Source: Flectobacillus sp049240685 (lineage in GTDB: Bacteria; Bacteroidota; Bacteroidia; Cytophagales; Spirosomataceae). Taken from it: 9,647 bases of DNA. Below are positions 1-8,025 of this stretch, one piece after another (the first letter of the stretch is position 1; every line of letters begins with the position of its first letter). The stretch covers positions 1 to 9,647 of the forward strand of contig NZ_JBMLSD010000355.1 in NCBI RefSeq assembly GCF_049240685.1, given 5' to 3'. Both the position numbers and the translations under genes were made by a program. The notes under the pieces were generated by a model. It was not told where the DNA came from. It did not search any database and saw only the letters and a program-made list of their open reading frames with translations.

Positions 1-27
1 CACTTCGTGCCTTTGTCACTCTCTAAG

Positions 28-573
28 CTATTTCTTCTTCTCTCTGAGTGATTTAGCAATTTTTACGGCTGTCATAATCAATACTGCAAAAACCAATAAA
101 CCAACTACACCCCAAATCCAGTCGATAGTATTTTTTAGGATTACTAGAAAAACAATGGCAAAAAGGAATATCGTCGCTACTTCATTATAAAGTCTTAATT
201 GAAAACTGGTAAAGCGAAATTTACCTTCTCGAAGTTCAAAAATAATTTTTCGGCAAAGAAAATGGTAGATTAAAAGGCCTACCACAAAACTTAGTTTGAG
301 ATGTAACCAACCATGCTGTGCAAAACTATCCCACCAAGACCAATACACTAAGGTAGCTCCCGAAATAAGGGTTAACCACATAGCTGGCACCATGATGGCA
401 TTGAATAAAACCTTTTCCATTTTCTTGAACTGCTCTTGGATGATATCCCGTTCGAGTTCAGGCTTAGTGTTGGCTTCGGTATGATAAACGAATAAGCGTG
501 GCAAATAGAACAATCCCGCAAACCAGCTCACCACAAAAATGATATGTATGGCTTTGATATGGTTATAATCCAT
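28..573 (-). CDS. hemJ: HemJ-type protoporphyrinogen IX oxidase (UPF0093/CopD-like membrane protein)
   Basis: HemJ proteins oxidise protoporphyrinogen IX to protoporphyrin IX in the inner membrane, the penultimate step of heme synthesis, in bacteria lacking HemG or HemY. The 181-residue product has the usual family length and several hydrophobic spans (about 8-28, 58-78, 90-107, 133-147 and 151-170). Family hallmarks are visible: His10 in the first span (the conserved putative heme ligand), the block WFAGLFYLPRLFVYH at 17-31, GWLHLKL at 88-94, and LRLYNEVATIFL at 126-137. The C-terminus is lysine-rich, which suggests a cytoplasmic tail. The ATG lies 6 bases after the glycosyltransferase stop, so the two genes are very likely co-transcribed. 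No Shine-Dalgarno site is evident, as is common in Bacteroidota. A generic CopD-like protein is the alternative, but the NEV and His10 motifs favour HemJ. Confidence 0.87.
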   Translation of the reverse strand: MDYNHIKAIHIIFVVSWFAGLFYLPRLFVYHTEANTKPELERDIIQEQFKKMEKVLFNAIMVPAMWLTLISGATLVYWSWWDSFAQHGWLHLKLSFVVGLLIYHFLCRKIIFELREGKFRFTSFQLRLYNEVATIFLFAIVFLVILKNTIDWIWGVVGLLVFAVLIMTAVKIAKSLREKKK

Positions 574-579
574 TTCTGA

Positions 580-1311
580 CTAACGTTTGTATGATTTGAA
601 TAAACTCAACCATTTCATCTGTAAAACACCAAAAATCGCCTCCTTAAAGATATTTGCAGACATTTTTGATTCTCCTTTAGTACGGTCGGTAAAGATAATT
701 GGAACTTCTTCGATTTTGAAGCCATATTTCCAAGTCGTAAACTTCATTTCTACTTGGAAGGCATATCCCACGAAACGGATTTTGTCGAGGTCGATAGTTT
801 TTAAAACTGTATCACGGTAACATTTGAATCCTGCAGTAACATCCATGATGGGCATTTGGGTGATAAAACGCACATAATATCCCGCAAAATAAGACATCAA
901 AACACGTCCCATTGGCCAGTTTACAACATTAACCCCCTTGATATAACGAGAGCCAATAGCCAAATCAGCTCCCCCCGTAGCACACGCATTATACAATCGT
1001 ACTAAATCATCAGGATTATGTGAAAAATCGGCATCCATTTCAAAAATATATTCAAACCCACGAGCCAAAGCATATTTGAACCCATGAATATAGGCCGTTC
1101 CAAGCCCTAACTTACCTTTTCGTTCTTGCAAATGAAGTCTTTCCCCATATTGCACTTGCAATTCTTTTACTTTAAATGCTGTCCCATCAGGAGAGCCATC
1201 ATCTACAATCAGCAAATCAAAACTAGGTTCCAGACTCATTACCTTATGAATGATTGCCTCAATATTTTCTATTTCGTTGTAAGTAGGAATTATAACGATA
1301 CGATTGTTCAT
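580..1311 (-). CDS. Polyprenol/dolichol-phosphate mannose synthase-like glycosyltransferase (GT2)
   Basis: This is a family 2 glycosyltransferase of the DPM1 type. Members transfer mannose from GDP-mannose to a polyprenyl phosphate on the cytoplasmic face of the membrane. In order, the 243 residues show IPTYNE at 8-13 (nucleotide binding), VDDGSPDGT at 36-44, RKGKLGLGTAY at 64-74, the metal-binding DAD at 93-95 followed by FSHNP, GSRY at 120-123, WP..R at 132-136, DVTAGFK at 157-163, GYAFQVEM at 182-189, and RTKGESKM at 210-217. No C-terminal membrane anchor or GtrA domain is present, so this is the short soluble DPM1-like form. AAGG lies 6 bases before the ATG and is a plausible ribosome binding site. 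hemJ follows 6 bases downstream. The true sugar and lipid acceptor cannot be read from the sequence; glucose transfer is an alternative. Confidence 0.9.
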   Translation of the reverse strand: MNNRIVIIPTYNEIENIEAIIHKVMSLEPSFDLLIVDDGSPDGTAFKVKELQVQYGERLHLQERKGKLGLGTAYIHGFKYALARGFEYIFEMDADFSHNPDDLVRLYNACATGGADLAIGSRYIKGVNVVNWPMGRVLMSYFAGYYVRFITQMPIMDVTAGFKCYRDTVLKTIDLDKIRFVGYAFQVEMKFTTWKYGFKIEEVPIIFTDRTKGESKMSANIFKEAIFGVLQMKWLSLFKSYKR

Positions 1312-1388
1312 TGATTACCTTATTTAATAGCTCACCTACATTGATCCAATGAGCATAATGTGCAAGTTTTATGGAATTATATTATTTA

Positions 1389-1443
1389 TCGACTAAAAAT
1401 AACTGAAAAACAAAAATAAGTGTAAAAGTATCTATTTAGTCGA
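1389..1443. repeat. 9-bp perfect inverted repeat flanking the candidate promoter
   Basis: TCGACTAAA (1389-1397) and TTTAGTCGA (1435-1443) are perfect reverse complements separated by 37 bases. The spacer is strongly AT-rich and contains the candidate -7 element at 1411-1418. The arms could be two operator half-sites around a promoter or the stem of a long-looped hairpin. There is no adjacent T-run to make it a terminator. Its function is unknown. Confidence 0.5.
1411..1418 (-). promoter_or_regulatory. Possible Bacteroidota -7 promoter element for the glycosyltransferase-hemJ unit
   Basis: On the minus strand the sequence reads TATTTTTG, a full match to TAnnTTTG, about 100 bases upstream of the glycosyltransferase ATG. 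No good -33 TTG is present: at the expected distance (22 bases) the sequence is TTC. The element lies inside the loop of the inverted repeat at 1389-1443. The match is short, the region is AT-rich, and read-through from the DUF4296 gene is not excluded. Confidence 0.33.
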
Positions 1444-1529
1444 AATGGAACAAAACATGTTTGGCCATTGATGAGGCACTTACGCTTGAGTCTCAACATT
1501 TAAAATACTGTTGTCCAATACATCAAGGT

Positions 1530-1907
1530 CTAGATGGGTTTTTTGGTCGTATCTGGTTTAGAAGCTCGTTGTTTTTTTAAATAAAGTTCATTTTTAGCCT
1601 CCAGATTTTTCACCACTCTATCATACATAGACTTGAATTGTTCAGGTCGAGCTACGTAGTATTTGAAACTAGCACGATAAATTGCTGTATCAATTTGGTA
1701 TTTCTTAAAAATTTCTTTTTCAAGTCCTTTATAGACCATCAATGAAGAATCAGCGCTGCCCATGTGTAAATTATTTACTTGGTTTTCAGCGACATGAATA
1801 TCTTCCAGAAGTTTAATCATTTTATCTTCTGGAATCAAATTATCGGGTTTGTCGGATGTACTACACCCCGCCAATAGCCCTGCTATTAGAAGAATTATTG
1901 CTCTCAC
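1530..1907 (-). CDS. Small DUF4296-type lipoprotein
   Basis: This is a 125-residue predicted lipoprotein of unknown function. The start is GTG at 1907-1905, because an in-frame TGA at 1913-1911 excludes any longer form. It gives a short signal peptide (one arginine, then a hydrophobic run at 3-13) with the lipobox LAGC ending at Cys15. Residue 14 is Gly, and no acidic cluster follows Cys15, so surface export is not clearly signalled. The mature part carries the DUF4296 pattern, Pro-Glu-Asp-Lys-Met followed by LLEDIHVAENQV at about residues 33-44, and then a charged helical region ending in a Lys/Thr-rich tail. Small proteins of this type are common in Bacteroidota and, as I recall, are often found beside a DPM1-like glycosyltransferase, as here. 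A 218-base spacer separates it from that gene, with no clear terminator between them. Confidence 0.82.
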   Translation of the reverse strand: MRAIILLIAGLLAGCSTSDKPDNLIPEDKMIKLLEDIHVAENQVNNLHMGSADSSLMVYKGLEKEIFKKYQIDTAIYRASFKYYVARPEQFKSMYDRVVKNLEAKNELYLKKQRASKPDTTKKPI

Positions 1908-1911
1908 ATTT

Positions 1912-1919
1912 CAAAATTA
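1912..1919 (-). promoter_or_regulatory. Possible -7 promoter element abutting the DUF4296 start codon
   Basis: TAATTTTG on the minus strand fully matches TAnnTTTG and ends only 4 bases before the GTG start. If used, transcription would begin at or next to the start codon and give a leaderless or near-leaderless mRNA. The nearest upstream TTG (1946-1944) is 24 bases away, a little long for a -33 element. The same octamer occurs upstream of the repeat-protein gene at 9613-9620. Confidence 0.33.
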
Positions 1920-2077
1920 CAGGGATTTTAGGTAGTTTTAAAGCAATTCTTACATAATTAGGAATTATTAACACTTTTATCTACAAGTACTTGGTTCACT
2001 TGATAACAGTGTAAGCTTCTTTCAGCATTTCGAGTTATTTTACCTCAACATAAATAACTTCATCTACTCAGAAGGCT

Positions 2078-2947
2078 ATGAATCCACAGGCTTTTTTAGC
2101 GAAACTACATAAATTTGAAATTCGTATTCGCAAAGCGGTTACTTCCCAAATGCGAGGTAACTTCAACTCTGTATTCAAAGGTTCTGGACTAGAATTCAGC
2201 GACTTACGCCTTTATCAATACGGAGATGATGTCCGTCTTATCGATTGGAATACCACCGCCAAAGGTCATGGTACATTCGTCAAAATCTTTAAAGAAGAAA
2301 AAGAACAAACCGTATTTTTTATGGTCGACGTGAGTGCCTCTCAAGATGTAGGTCGTTCTGATCGTTCTAAATTAGATACAGCCAAAGAAATTTGTGGAGT
2401 ACTTACGCTATCTGCTATCAAGGAGGCAAGCCATGTTGGGGTGTTGTGTTTTTCGGACCAAAAAGAAAAATATATCAAACCTGCCAATACACTCAAACAC
2501 GGTTATAGAACGATTTTGGAGCTCTTCAAACTCAAACCCGAATCGGCAGGAACCAATCTCAAGAAGATGATTTTGTTTGGATTAGAAGTCCTTAAACGGA
2601 GAAGTCTTATTTTTGTAGTTTCGGATTTTATAGATACGGGTTATGAAGAAAATCTCAAAGCTCTCGCCCGAAAACATGATTTGGTGGTTATTCATTTGTA
2701 CGATCAGCGTGAGACAAACCTTCCTCGTTTAGGAATAATTCCGGTATTTGATACTGAAAGTAAAAAAACCATTTGGGTAAATGCTTCTTCAAGCTGGTTT
2801 AGAAATAGAATGAGAAATCTATTTGAGGAAAATGCCAAAACCCTTGAGCAACTTTGTAAGCAAAATAAAGCAAATTATTTGTCTATTGATGCCTCCGAAG
2901 ACTACGTAACAAAACTCATCAAGTTGTTTAAAGTGAGAAAAAATTAG
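2078..2947 (+). CDS. DUF58 protein with von Willebrand A-like MIDAS domain
   Basis: DUF58 proteins are cytosolic or membrane-associated partners of MoxR AAA+ ATPases and occur in Bat (aerotolerance) clusters, where they are thought to act as adaptors. The 289 residues have the expected order: the DUF58 core with GSGLEFSDLR at 35-44 and GDDVRLIDWNTTAK at 49-62, then a von Willebrand A-like domain with a complete metal-ion-dependent adhesion site, DVSAS at 84-88, Thr159 in the AGTN loop, and Asp183 in VVSDF. No membrane segment is visible, unlike the longer DUF58 proteins that carry two N-terminal helices. It is the first gene of a three-gene plus-strand run, with the next ATG 14 bases after its stop. 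No convincing -33/-7 promoter was found in the 170-base divergent spacer. No moxR lies upstream within the window. Confidence 0.9.
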   Translation: MNPQAFLAKLHKFEIRIRKAVTSQMRGNFNSVFKGSGLEFSDLRLYQYGDDVRLIDWNTTAKGHGTFVKIFKEEKEQTVFFMVDVSASQDVGRSDRSKLDTAKEICGVLTLSAIKEASHVGVLCFSDQKEKYIKPANTLKHGYRTILELFKLKPESAGTNLKKMILFGLEVLKRRSLIFVVSDFIDTGYEENLKALARKHDLVVIHLYDQRETNLPRLGIIPVFDTESKKTIWVNASSSWFRNRMRNLFEENAKTLEQLCKQNKANYLSIDASEDYVTKLIKLFKVRKN

Positions 2948-2961
2948 TTGGGAATTAAACC

Positions 2962-3894
2962 ATGAAGCCATTGTCATTGCAAAATATCTATTGTTGGAAA
3001 CGAGGATTAAGTCTGGTATGGATTGTACTGTTGACTTCAACTCTTGTTTTGGGGCAACAAGTAAAAGGCAGATTTATGGAAGATAGTATTGGTATTGGTA
3101 TTCCCGTAAAATATGTACTGAGTTGCAAACATCCTGAAAAGTATGATGTTTTTTTTCCAGACTCTACCTATAATTTTGCCCCTTTCGAATTGGTCAAACG
3201 CGAGTATACCACCACCTCAACCCAAAATGGCATTAGCTCAGATAGCGTTATTTATACGCTCATTTCTTTTGAGGTAAATCCAATTCAAAAGCTTCAATTA
3301 CCTGTTTATATTCGCTCAGAACAAGACTGTACGAAGGTAATGCCTTATGAAGATTCGATTAACTTCCATTCGATGATTCCGTCGAATGCCTCCTTAGACA
3401 CCTTACAACTCAAAACAGATACGCTTCCTATACATCTTTCTCAACAAGCTAATTTTCCCTTGGTGCTGCTTGTGTTTTTGGGTGTTGGAGCATTTAGTAT
3501 GCTTATTTTTTGGCTATTTGGAAAACCCATCAAGCGCCAAATTAAGCTTTTTCAATTTCGACGTAGATTTGACGAATTTCAGCGTGTTTTTCAACGACTA
3601 AGCAAAGACACCAACGAAACCAACAGAAGGCTAGAAAATGTCGAAAAAGCTCTTGTACTTTGGAAAAAATATATAGAACGACTGGAAGAAAAGCCTTTTA
3701 CCACTTTTACAACCAAAGAAATCCTGGACAATATCAAAGATGCTCGTTTGCCCGAAGCGCTCAGAGAAATTGATGCTACCATTTATGGAGGTAACTTCTC
3801 TATCAAAACGGTTTCATCTTTGGCTATCTTACAAGAGCTTGCTGAAGGTCTTTATCGAGAACATCGTCAAGATTTGGTAGACAGTCCTGTTTGA
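2962..3894 (+). CDS. BatD/DUF4381-like membrane protein of the Bat-type cluster
   Basis: This 310-residue protein is recognised mainly from position and layout. It has a signal-type hydrophobic segment at about 15-31 (ending LVLG before QQ), an exported beta-rich region at about 32-163 with alternating strands reminiscent of BatD, and a second membrane span at 166-187 followed by KPIKR, which places the C-terminal part in the cytoplasm. The cytoplasmic part at about 188-310 is highly charged and helical. It contains ALVLWKKYIERLEEKPFTTF, then a TTKEI box and an ALREIDATIYGG segment, which resembles DUF4381-type proteins found between DUF58 and BatA genes. It has no enzyme motif. Its role is probably to anchor or scaffold the von Willebrand A partners. 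The spacings of 14 and 25 bases to its neighbours support one operon. Confidence 0.7.
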   Translation: MKPLSLQNIYCWKRGLSLVWIVLLTSTLVLGQQVKGRFMEDSIGIGIPVKYVLSCKHPEKYDVFFPDSTYNFAPFELVKREYTTTSTQNGISSDSVIYTLISFEVNPIQKLQLPVYIRSEQDCTKVMPYEDSINFHSMIPSNASLDTLQLKTDTLPIHLSQQANFPLVLLVFLGVGAFSMLIFWLFGKPIKRQIKLFQFRRRFDEFQRVFQRLSKDTNETNRRLENVEKALVLWKKYIERLEEKPFTTFTTKEILDNIKDARLPEALREIDATIYGGNFSIKTVSSLAILQELAEGLYREHRQDLVDSPV

Positions 3895-3919
3895 TAAAAT
3901 AGTTAGACAACATACATTA

Positions 3920-4918
3920 ATGGAGGCTTGGTATTCAAAATATTGGTTTAGTATTCAAACCCTTTCATCCTTTGAATGGGCACAACCGTTTTATCTGTAT
4001 TGTATTCCTGCTGTACCATTTTTGTTTATTATTCGAAATTGGATTGTGGGAAGTAATGTACAAAAATTAAATGTAGCCTTCCCTGCTCAGCAGTTTTATT
4101 CGAGTTGGATAAGCGCCTTACGTTTTGTTCCAGGCACTTTACTTGTTTTGAGTATTATGCTCATTTTGGTGGCTTTAGCACGCCCACAACGTGCTATTTC
4201 GACGCAAGAAGAAGTTTCGGAAGGGATAGACATCATGTTGGCCTTAGATATCTCGGCATCGATGGAGGCTACCGATATTCCACCTAGTAGGCTTGGTGTT
4301 GCCAAAAGAGTGGCAAAAAAATTTATCGAAGGGCGCTTTCAAGACCGTATCGGAATGGTAATTTTTGCAGGAGAACCCTTCTCGCTTTGTCCTTTGACCA
4401 ACGATTACGACATGCTCAAAGATTATATTGATGAAATTCAGCCTTCGCTGATTAATATTTCGGGCACAGCCCTTGGCAACGCCCTTGGCATGTGCATCAA
4501 TAGGATGCGCGAAATTCATTCCAAATCCAAAGTTATCATTCTACTTTCTGATGGCGACAATACAGCCGGGAATCTCGACCCTGCGCTTTCGGCACAAATG
4601 GCACGTGCATTTGGCATGAAGCTCTACACCATTGCGGTAGGCTCCAATAAAACAAGTACAAATACCGAAAAAGTAGATGAAAGTGTACTAAGAAATATTG
4701 CAAAAATTGGAAATGGGAAATTTTTCCGTGCTACAGACGCACGCTCATTAGAGAATATTTTTAAGGAAATTAACCGACTAGAAAAAGTAGAAATCAAACA
4801 GAATCGTTATAAGAATCTGCGTGATTTCTACCATAATTATCTCCGTTGGGCTATTATGCTATTATTGCTTTCTTTTGCCTGCAAAAATACTTTTATGGGT
4901 AATATACTGGAAGACTAA
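3920..4918 (+). CDS. batA: BatA-type von Willebrand A domain membrane protein
   Basis: BatA proteins are inner-membrane von Willebrand A proteins of the Bacteroidota aerotolerance cluster. Their biochemical function is not settled; they are thought to form a complex with BatB and other Bat proteins, remodelled by MoxR. The 332 residues show two N-terminal membrane segments (about 24-38 and 66-88, the latter ending in the family-typical ALARPQ), then the von Willebrand A domain with an intact metal site: DISAS at 110-114, Thr183 in SGTAL, and Asp211 in LLSDGDN. DIPPSRL follows the first motif, as in other BatA proteins. A C-terminal membrane segment spans about 309-322. The ATG at 3920 follows an A-rich leader without a Shine-Dalgarno site. 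No batB follows: the stop is 10 bases from the stop of the convergent helicase gene. BatB is the alternative name, but order and motifs favour BatA. Confidence 0.88.
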   Translation: MEAWYSKYWFSIQTLSSFEWAQPFYLYCIPAVPFLFIIRNWIVGSNVQKLNVAFPAQQFYSSWISALRFVPGTLLVLSIMLILVALARPQRAISTQEEVSEGIDIMLALDISASMEATDIPPSRLGVAKRVAKKFIEGRFQDRIGMVIFAGEPFSLCPLTNDYDMLKDYIDEIQPSLINISGTALGNALGMCINRMREIHSKSKVIILLSDGDNTAGNLDPALSAQMARAFGMKLYTIAVGSNKTSTNTEKVDESVLRNIAKIGNGKFFRATDARSLENIFKEINRLEKVEIKQNRYKNLRDFYHNYLRWAIMLLLLSFACKNTFMGNILED

Positions 4919-4928
4919 AGCACTAATC

Positions 4929-7900
4929 TTATTCCAATAATGCTATTACATCATCTTTGCTCAACGATTTTACAAAATGCTCTTCAGTCGTAATAAGCTC
5001 CGAAGCTAGTTTTTGCTTGTTTTGTTGTAATGACAAAATCTTTTCCTCGACAGAATTTTTAGTAATAAACTTATAGGTAAAAACTGTTTTTACTTGTCCA
5101 ATTCGGTGTGCTCTATCTACCGCTTGTGCTTCAATCGCAGGATTCCACCATGGATCCAAAATAAACACATAGTCAGCCGCTGTAAGATTTAGGCCCAAAC
5201 CTCCAGCTTTAAGTGAAATCAAAAATATCTTGATATCTTCGTTTTGCTGAAACAACTCTACTTGTGCCTGACGGTCGTATGTGCTTCCATCCAAGTAGGC
5301 ATACCGTTGTTTTTCTTTGTCGAGACGCTCTCTAAATAAATCCAAATGCTTTACAAATTGGCTAAATATCAGCACCTTGTGACCTTCTTCCAAGACTGTT
5401 TCGAGTTTTTCTAAAACATCATCTAACTTACCAGAATCGCCCTCATACTCCTGATCTGTAAGGCGTGGGTGATTGGCTATTTGACGCAGTTTGGTCAATC
5501 CTTGCAAAACTACCATTTGTGATTTTGCCATCCCTTCGGTATCGATATGCTCCAGAATGAGATTACGATAATAGGATTTTGCCTCTTCGTATTCTTTTTC
5601 CTGTAATTCAGTCATTTTTGCATAATGAATGCTCTCAATTTTGGGAGGCAATTCTGTTGCCACTTGCGATTTATGCCTTCGCAACATAAATGGTTTGATG
5701 ATTGAATAAAGACGCTGGATTTTGAGCTCATCGCTTTTCTTTTCAATCGGAATTTGAAATTCGTTTTTGAAAAAATGTTGCGTACCCAACAAACCCGGAT
5801 TGACAAAGGTCATTTGCGACCACAAATCCATCGTACTGTTTTCGAGAGGCGTACCTGTCAATACAAGACGATAACGCGTATTGAGTTGCATTACCGCTTT
5901 TGTAATAAAAGATGATGGATTTTTTATGGCTTGAGATTCATCCAGAATAGCATAATGAAAACGATAGTTTTTGAGAATATCTATATCGATACGAACGATA
6001 CCGTACGAGGTCAGAATTACATCATAATTGTCAAATTGTTCAATGTTTTTATCGCGATATGTACCAGTGTAGGTCAAAACCTTTAGTTCTGGGGCAAATT
6101 TGCGTGCTTCGGCCTCCCAGTTATAAATCAGAGAAGTAGGCATTACTAACAAAGAAGGGCTAGCAACACCACTTTCTTTTTGGGATTGTAAAAGTGCCAA
6201 AGTCTGAACTGTTTTCCCTAAGCCCATATCATCCGCCAAGCAGCCCCCAAAGTTATAATCATTCAAAAAGCGCATCCAATCATAACCTGCCTTTTGGTAA
6301 GGGCGAAGGTTTCCTGCAAAGCCCTTTGGAATGGAATACTCTTGAATTTCTTCAAAATCACGAAGCTTTTGAAGTTTACGGCTCATGATTGTTGTTGCTA
6401 ACGAATCACGTTCCATATCTTGCACCAAAGACAAATGATGTTTTTTTAGAATAAAACCATCATTGTGATGATGCTCTACAAATGCAAATAGCTCTGAGTA
6501 TTGTGTAAACCAAACCTCAGGGATTACCGCAATTTCGCCGTTAGGTAATGTAAACTCTTTCTTTTTCTGCAATATCAAATTTCGAAGTTTTAAGAAAGGT
6601 ATTTCGAAATCTCCAAACTTTACCAGAGTATGAATATCAAACCAGTCATTGCCTTCTGTAATGGTAACTTCTATTTTCGAATATCCTAAAAAGTACTTCT
6701 TCCCATCTGACTCCACTTGTTGAGAAATTTCAAATCCTGCTTCGATAAGCTGTGGATAACTGGCTTGTAGCCATGAAAAAGCTTCAGTTTTGGGTAAAAT
6801 AATTTTACCATTTTTAAGACTCATACCTAAGTCTTGCAGTACTTTAAGCTTATTTTTTTCGAGTGGCAAATCTCTTTTTACTTTATGGAAAATATAATCA
6901 TCGCCCTTTTTTTCCATACTTACATTCGACGCCGCCGAAAAGCTATCGAATCGAAAGGTGTATTTACCGTACTGAAACGACAAACTCAAAACAACTTGAG
7001 TATCAAGGGTATCTTCCTCCGTTGTGGACGAATCGACCTCAATAAGTACTAATTGATTTTTTTGCTTTTGCTCCGAAATACTCAATACTGGTACGCAGCG
7101 ATAGTTTTCTGATATGATATCAAAGCCTTTAGGATACACATCAAACATCGTAATGATGGACGTCACAAATTTGCGATAATAATCTTCCTCGATGCTCTTC
7201 GGAATGACAATGAATTTTTTATTGAGAAAAGGACGTAGTTTTTTACCATCAACATCTTTTTCAAAATGGTACAACTTATTCTCCAAAATCATCCAAGCGG
7301 GCTCTTCACAAACAATAAAGGCATTTTTGTACTGAAAGTCAACTTTCAATCCATTGTATTTGATGGTAGGGAAGTAGTGTGTGTTATCAGCATTACGCAT
7401 AAAATGAAAAAGAACTGTTGCTTTTTCAGACAGGACATCCACTTTTTGCCACACAGGATTACCGTCACTTCCCATAATGAAAAGCTGCTTGTTGAGCAGC
7501 AAAGGCATAATTTCGGCTTTTACTCGCTCTATGTAATTAGTAATTAATTCTTGAAGTGATTTATCTCCTTTTTGAGAATCGTAGGTTTTTAAGAAAAAAT
7601 CTACAATAGTCCGTTTTTTAGTACCTCCAAATTTTTTGAAAATAGCATCCTGCTGAATCGAATCGATAAGTTTGACCAACTTAAAGTCATTCTCATCGGG
7701 CTGATATTCGGTAAGACCTTCGCAAAATTCACGGATATTCTTAGTAGAGATATTTTGGTTCAATAAAGTAAGTTCGCCTTTGGCGTCCAATTGTACTACA
7801 AAAGCCTCAAACAGATATCCAAGATACTCATGGCTTAGTATCGTATAGATAATTTGGAAAGGCTGTGTTGTAGAAACTTTCATACGATTTACAAGTTGTT

Positions 7901-7958
7901 TAAGCCTTTGAGGACTTTCAAAGACATCTGTTAATGTTGTTAAAACTTTGCAGCTCAT
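4929..7958 (-). CDS. SNF2-family DEAD/DEAH-box ATPase (HepA/RapA-like helicase)
   Basis: This is a 1009-residue superfamily 2 double-stranded-DNA translocase of the SNF2 class. Such proteins use ATP to move on DNA and remodel protein-DNA or transcription complexes. The catalytic half is complete: a Q-region with GNLRPYQKAGYDWM, motif I DDMGLGKT (576-583, with Lys582 of the Walker A), motif II DESQ (673-676), motif III LTGTPLEN, the MLRRHKS block, motif IV LIFSQF, motif V AGGLGLNL, and motif VI QAVDRAHRIGQ (945-955). The N-terminal half (about 1-545) has no SWIM-type zinc finger that I can see and resembles the long accessory region of Bacteroidota SNF2 proteins; its function is unknown. AGAGG lies 4 bases before the ATG. 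The gene converges on batA with a 10-base gap. A 396-base spacer with secondary structure lies upstream. Its cellular target cannot be inferred. Confidence 0.93.
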   Translation of the reverse strand: MSCKVLTTLTDVFESPQRLKQLVNRMKVSTTQPFQIIYTILSHEYLGYLFEAFVVQLDAKGELTLLNQNISTKNIREFCEGLTEYQPDENDFKLVKLIDSIQQDAIFKKFGGTKKRTIVDFFLKTYDSQKGDKSLQELITNYIERVKAEIMPLLLNKQLFIMGSDGNPVWQKVDVLSEKATVLFHFMRNADNTHYFPTIKYNGLKVDFQYKNAFIVCEEPAWMILENKLYHFEKDVDGKKLRPFLNKKFIVIPKSIEEDYYRKFVTSIITMFDVYPKGFDIISENYRCVPVLSISEQKQKNQLVLIEVDSSTTEEDTLDTQVVLSLSFQYGKYTFRFDSFSAASNVSMEKKGDDYIFHKVKRDLPLEKNKLKVLQDLGMSLKNGKIILPKTEAFSWLQASYPQLIEAGFEISQQVESDGKKYFLGYSKIEVTITEGNDWFDIHTLVKFGDFEIPFLKLRNLILQKKKEFTLPNGEIAVIPEVWFTQYSELFAFVEHHHNDGFILKKHHLSLVQDMERDSLATTIMSRKLQKLRDFEEIQEYSIPKGFAGNLRPYQKAGYDWMRFLNDYNFGGCLADDMGLGKTVQTLALLQSQKESGVASPSLLVMPTSLIYNWEAEARKFAPELKVLTYTGTYRDKNIEQFDNYDVILTSYGIVRIDIDILKNYRFHYAILDESQAIKNPSSFITKAVMQLNTRYRLVLTGTPLENSTMDLWSQMTFVNPGLLGTQHFFKNEFQIPIEKKSDELKIQRLYSIIKPFMLRRHKSQVATELPPKIESIHYAKMTELQEKEYEEAKSYYRNLILEHIDTEGMAKSQMVVLQGLTKLRQIANHPRLTDQEYEGDSGKLDDVLEKLETVLEEGHKVLIFSQFVKHLDLFRERLDKEKQRYAYLDGSTYDRQAQVELFQQNEDIKIFLISLKAGGLGLNLTAADYVFILDPWWNPAIEAQAVDRAHRIGQVKTVFTYKFITKNSVEEKILSLQQNKQKLASELITTEEHFVKSLSKDDVIALLE

Positions 7959-7999
7959 GTATCCTCTGTAAGGAATTCAGGATTCATGATGCTTGTTTA

Positions 8000-8023
8000 G
8001 TAGATTCGGAGGCGAATGACTAC
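8000..8023 (-). other. Hairpin in the presumed SNF2 leader
   Basis: GTAG (8000-8003) plus ATTCG (8004-8008) can pair with CGAAT (8013-8017) plus CTAC (8020-8023) around a GAGG loop (CCTC on the minus-strand RNA), leaving a two-base bulge at 8018-8019. No T-run follows on either strand, so it is not a standard terminator. It ends about 40 bases before the helicase ATG and just after the stop of the candidate small frame. Confidence 0.35.
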
Positions 8024-8025
8024 AA

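Noticed and set aside
1..27. Start of another minus-strand gene downstream of hemJ
   Set aside because: A GTG occurs in these bases, but fewer than 30 bases are visible, so a coding call cannot be supported.
1490..1530. Possible terminator after the DUF4296 gene
   Set aside because: Only a 4-5 base stem with almost no loop (TTGAG/CTCAA near 1484-1494) is present, with no T-run, so it is too weak to call.
1980..2077. Promoter for the DUF58 operon in the divergent spacer
   Set aside because: TTG triplets occur near 1991-2002, but no TAnnTTTG lies at a suitable distance; the best -7 candidate (2036-2043) matches poorly.
4244..4519. 91-codon minus-strand frame inside batA
   Set aside because: It is antisense to the von Willebrand A domain, whose motifs are intact. 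The frame is a by-product of that coding sequence.
7266..7547. 93-codon plus-strand frame inside the SNF2 gene
   Set aside because: It is antisense to the N-terminal region of a continuous 1009-residue protein and shows no recognisable domain.
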